A stretch of 5,469 bases of DNA, from assembly GCA_023435545.1 (NCBI GenBank), contig JAEYRQ010000541.1, positions 1 to 5,469 on the forward strand. The letters run 5' to 3'. The stretch's first letter is position 1, and each line of letters opens with the position of its first letter. The translations under genes and the position numbers were made by a program. The notes beneath the pieces were generated by a model that was given only the letters and a program-made list of their open reading frames with translations, was not told the origin of the DNA and did not search any database. This stretch comes from Pseudomonadota bacterium. Lineage in GTDB: Bacteria > Pseudomonadota > Alphaproteobacteria > Rhizobiales > Tepidamorphaceae. Positions 5,353 through 5,469 of this stretch are shown one piece after another.

Positions 5353-5469
5353 GGGGAAACGTGATGAGCTTCCTCATGTCGAACAGGCACCGCGCCCACC
5401 TCCCCCTGCAGGGGGGAGGTCGCCCGCCCCGCGGGGGGGCGGGGGGTGTTCGCCGGGCCCCCCCCCCCC
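5353..5469. other. Tail after soxB: no recognisable gene, low-complexity G/C, probable contig end
   Basis: In most sox operons soxD follows soxB closely. Here a possible start exists (ATG 5364, with GAGGGG at 5351-5356 and 7-nt spacing), and that frame stays open to the window end. However, its translation (MSFLMSNRHRAHLPLQGGG and then Gly/Arg/Pro-rich sequence) shows nothing of SoxD, which normally begins with a short stretch containing a Cys-x-x-Cys zinc site. From 5398 onward the sequence is G/C palindromes and homopolymers, ending in 12 C's (5458-5469). An assembly or sequencing artefact at a contig end is the simplest reading; a short ORF running into an intergenic repeat is the alternative. 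Confidence 0.5.
5398..5443. repeat. Two tandem G/C-rich inverted repeats downstream of soxB
   Basis: The first has perfect 9-bp arms, ACCTCCCCC (5398-5406) and GGGGGAGGT (5412-5420), around TGCAG. The second has 8-bp arms, CCCGCCCC (5423-5430) and GGGGCGGG (5436-5443), around a 5-nt loop. No T run follows, so they are not standard rho-independent terminators. CACCTCCCCCT...GGGGGAGGT hairpins resemble intergenic repeats frequent in alphaproteobacteria, but base calls this close to a homopolymer end are suspect. Confidence 0.5.

Noticed and set aside
1..5469. CRISPR array, tRNA or rRNA genes, transposase or phage genes
   Set aside because: No regularly spaced repeats, no tRNA-like cloverleaf or rRNA stretches, and no transposase or integrase motifs were seen on either strand.

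Overview
The window is high-G+C bacterial DNA and most likely comes from an alphaproteobacterium of the Hyphomicrobiales (Rhizobiales) type. This is inferred from the gene content (dimethylglycine dehydrogenase-like protein, heterotetrameric sarcosine oxidase, GbdR/GlxA-type regulator), the strong G/C preference at third codon positions, and a dispersed-looking CCGGGAT palindromic element of a kind common between genes in that group. No taxonomic search was possible.

Layout from left to right. (1) 2-799 (+) is the 3' end of a dimethylglycine/sarcosine dehydrogenase-like gene; only the folate-binding GcvT-like part is in view. (2) 799-1663 (+) is a compact type II toxin-antitoxin module: a perfect 27-bp palindromic operator, a DUF1778 ribbon-helix-helix antitoxin and a GNAT acetyltransferase toxin. 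(3) 1670-2719 (-) is an AI-2E family (UPF0118) membrane transporter, convergent with the toxin and 6 bp from it. (4) 2766-3758 (-) is a GlxA/GbdR-type transcription regulator with a DJ-1/PfpI-like domain and an AraC-type DNA-binding domain. (5) 3759-4104 is a 346-bp divergent intergenic region holding the regulator's RBS, an imperfect 20-bp dyad and a 108-bp composite inverted repeat. (6) 4105-5352 (+) is soxB, complete, encoding the sarcosine oxidase beta subunit. (7) 5353-5469 is a short tail of G/C palindromes and homopolymers ending in 12 C's, which looks like a contig end.

The metabolic theme is methylated-glycine catabolism (glycine betaine to dimethylglycine to sarcosine to glycine). 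The dehydrogenase-like protein would demethylate dimethylglycine or sarcosine. SoxB, with partners not seen here, would oxidise sarcosine and pass the methyl carbon to tetrahydrofolate. The divergent GbdR-like regulator is the natural candidate to control soxB. The toxin-antitoxin module appears to be an accessory unit sitting between catabolic genes rather than part of the pathway. The points most worth a second look are its perfect operator, a tryptophan where the toxin family usually carries its catalytic tyrosine, the two mutually exclusive folds possible in the soxB leader, and the absence of a recognisable soxD after soxB. I do not see a clearly new multi-gene system.
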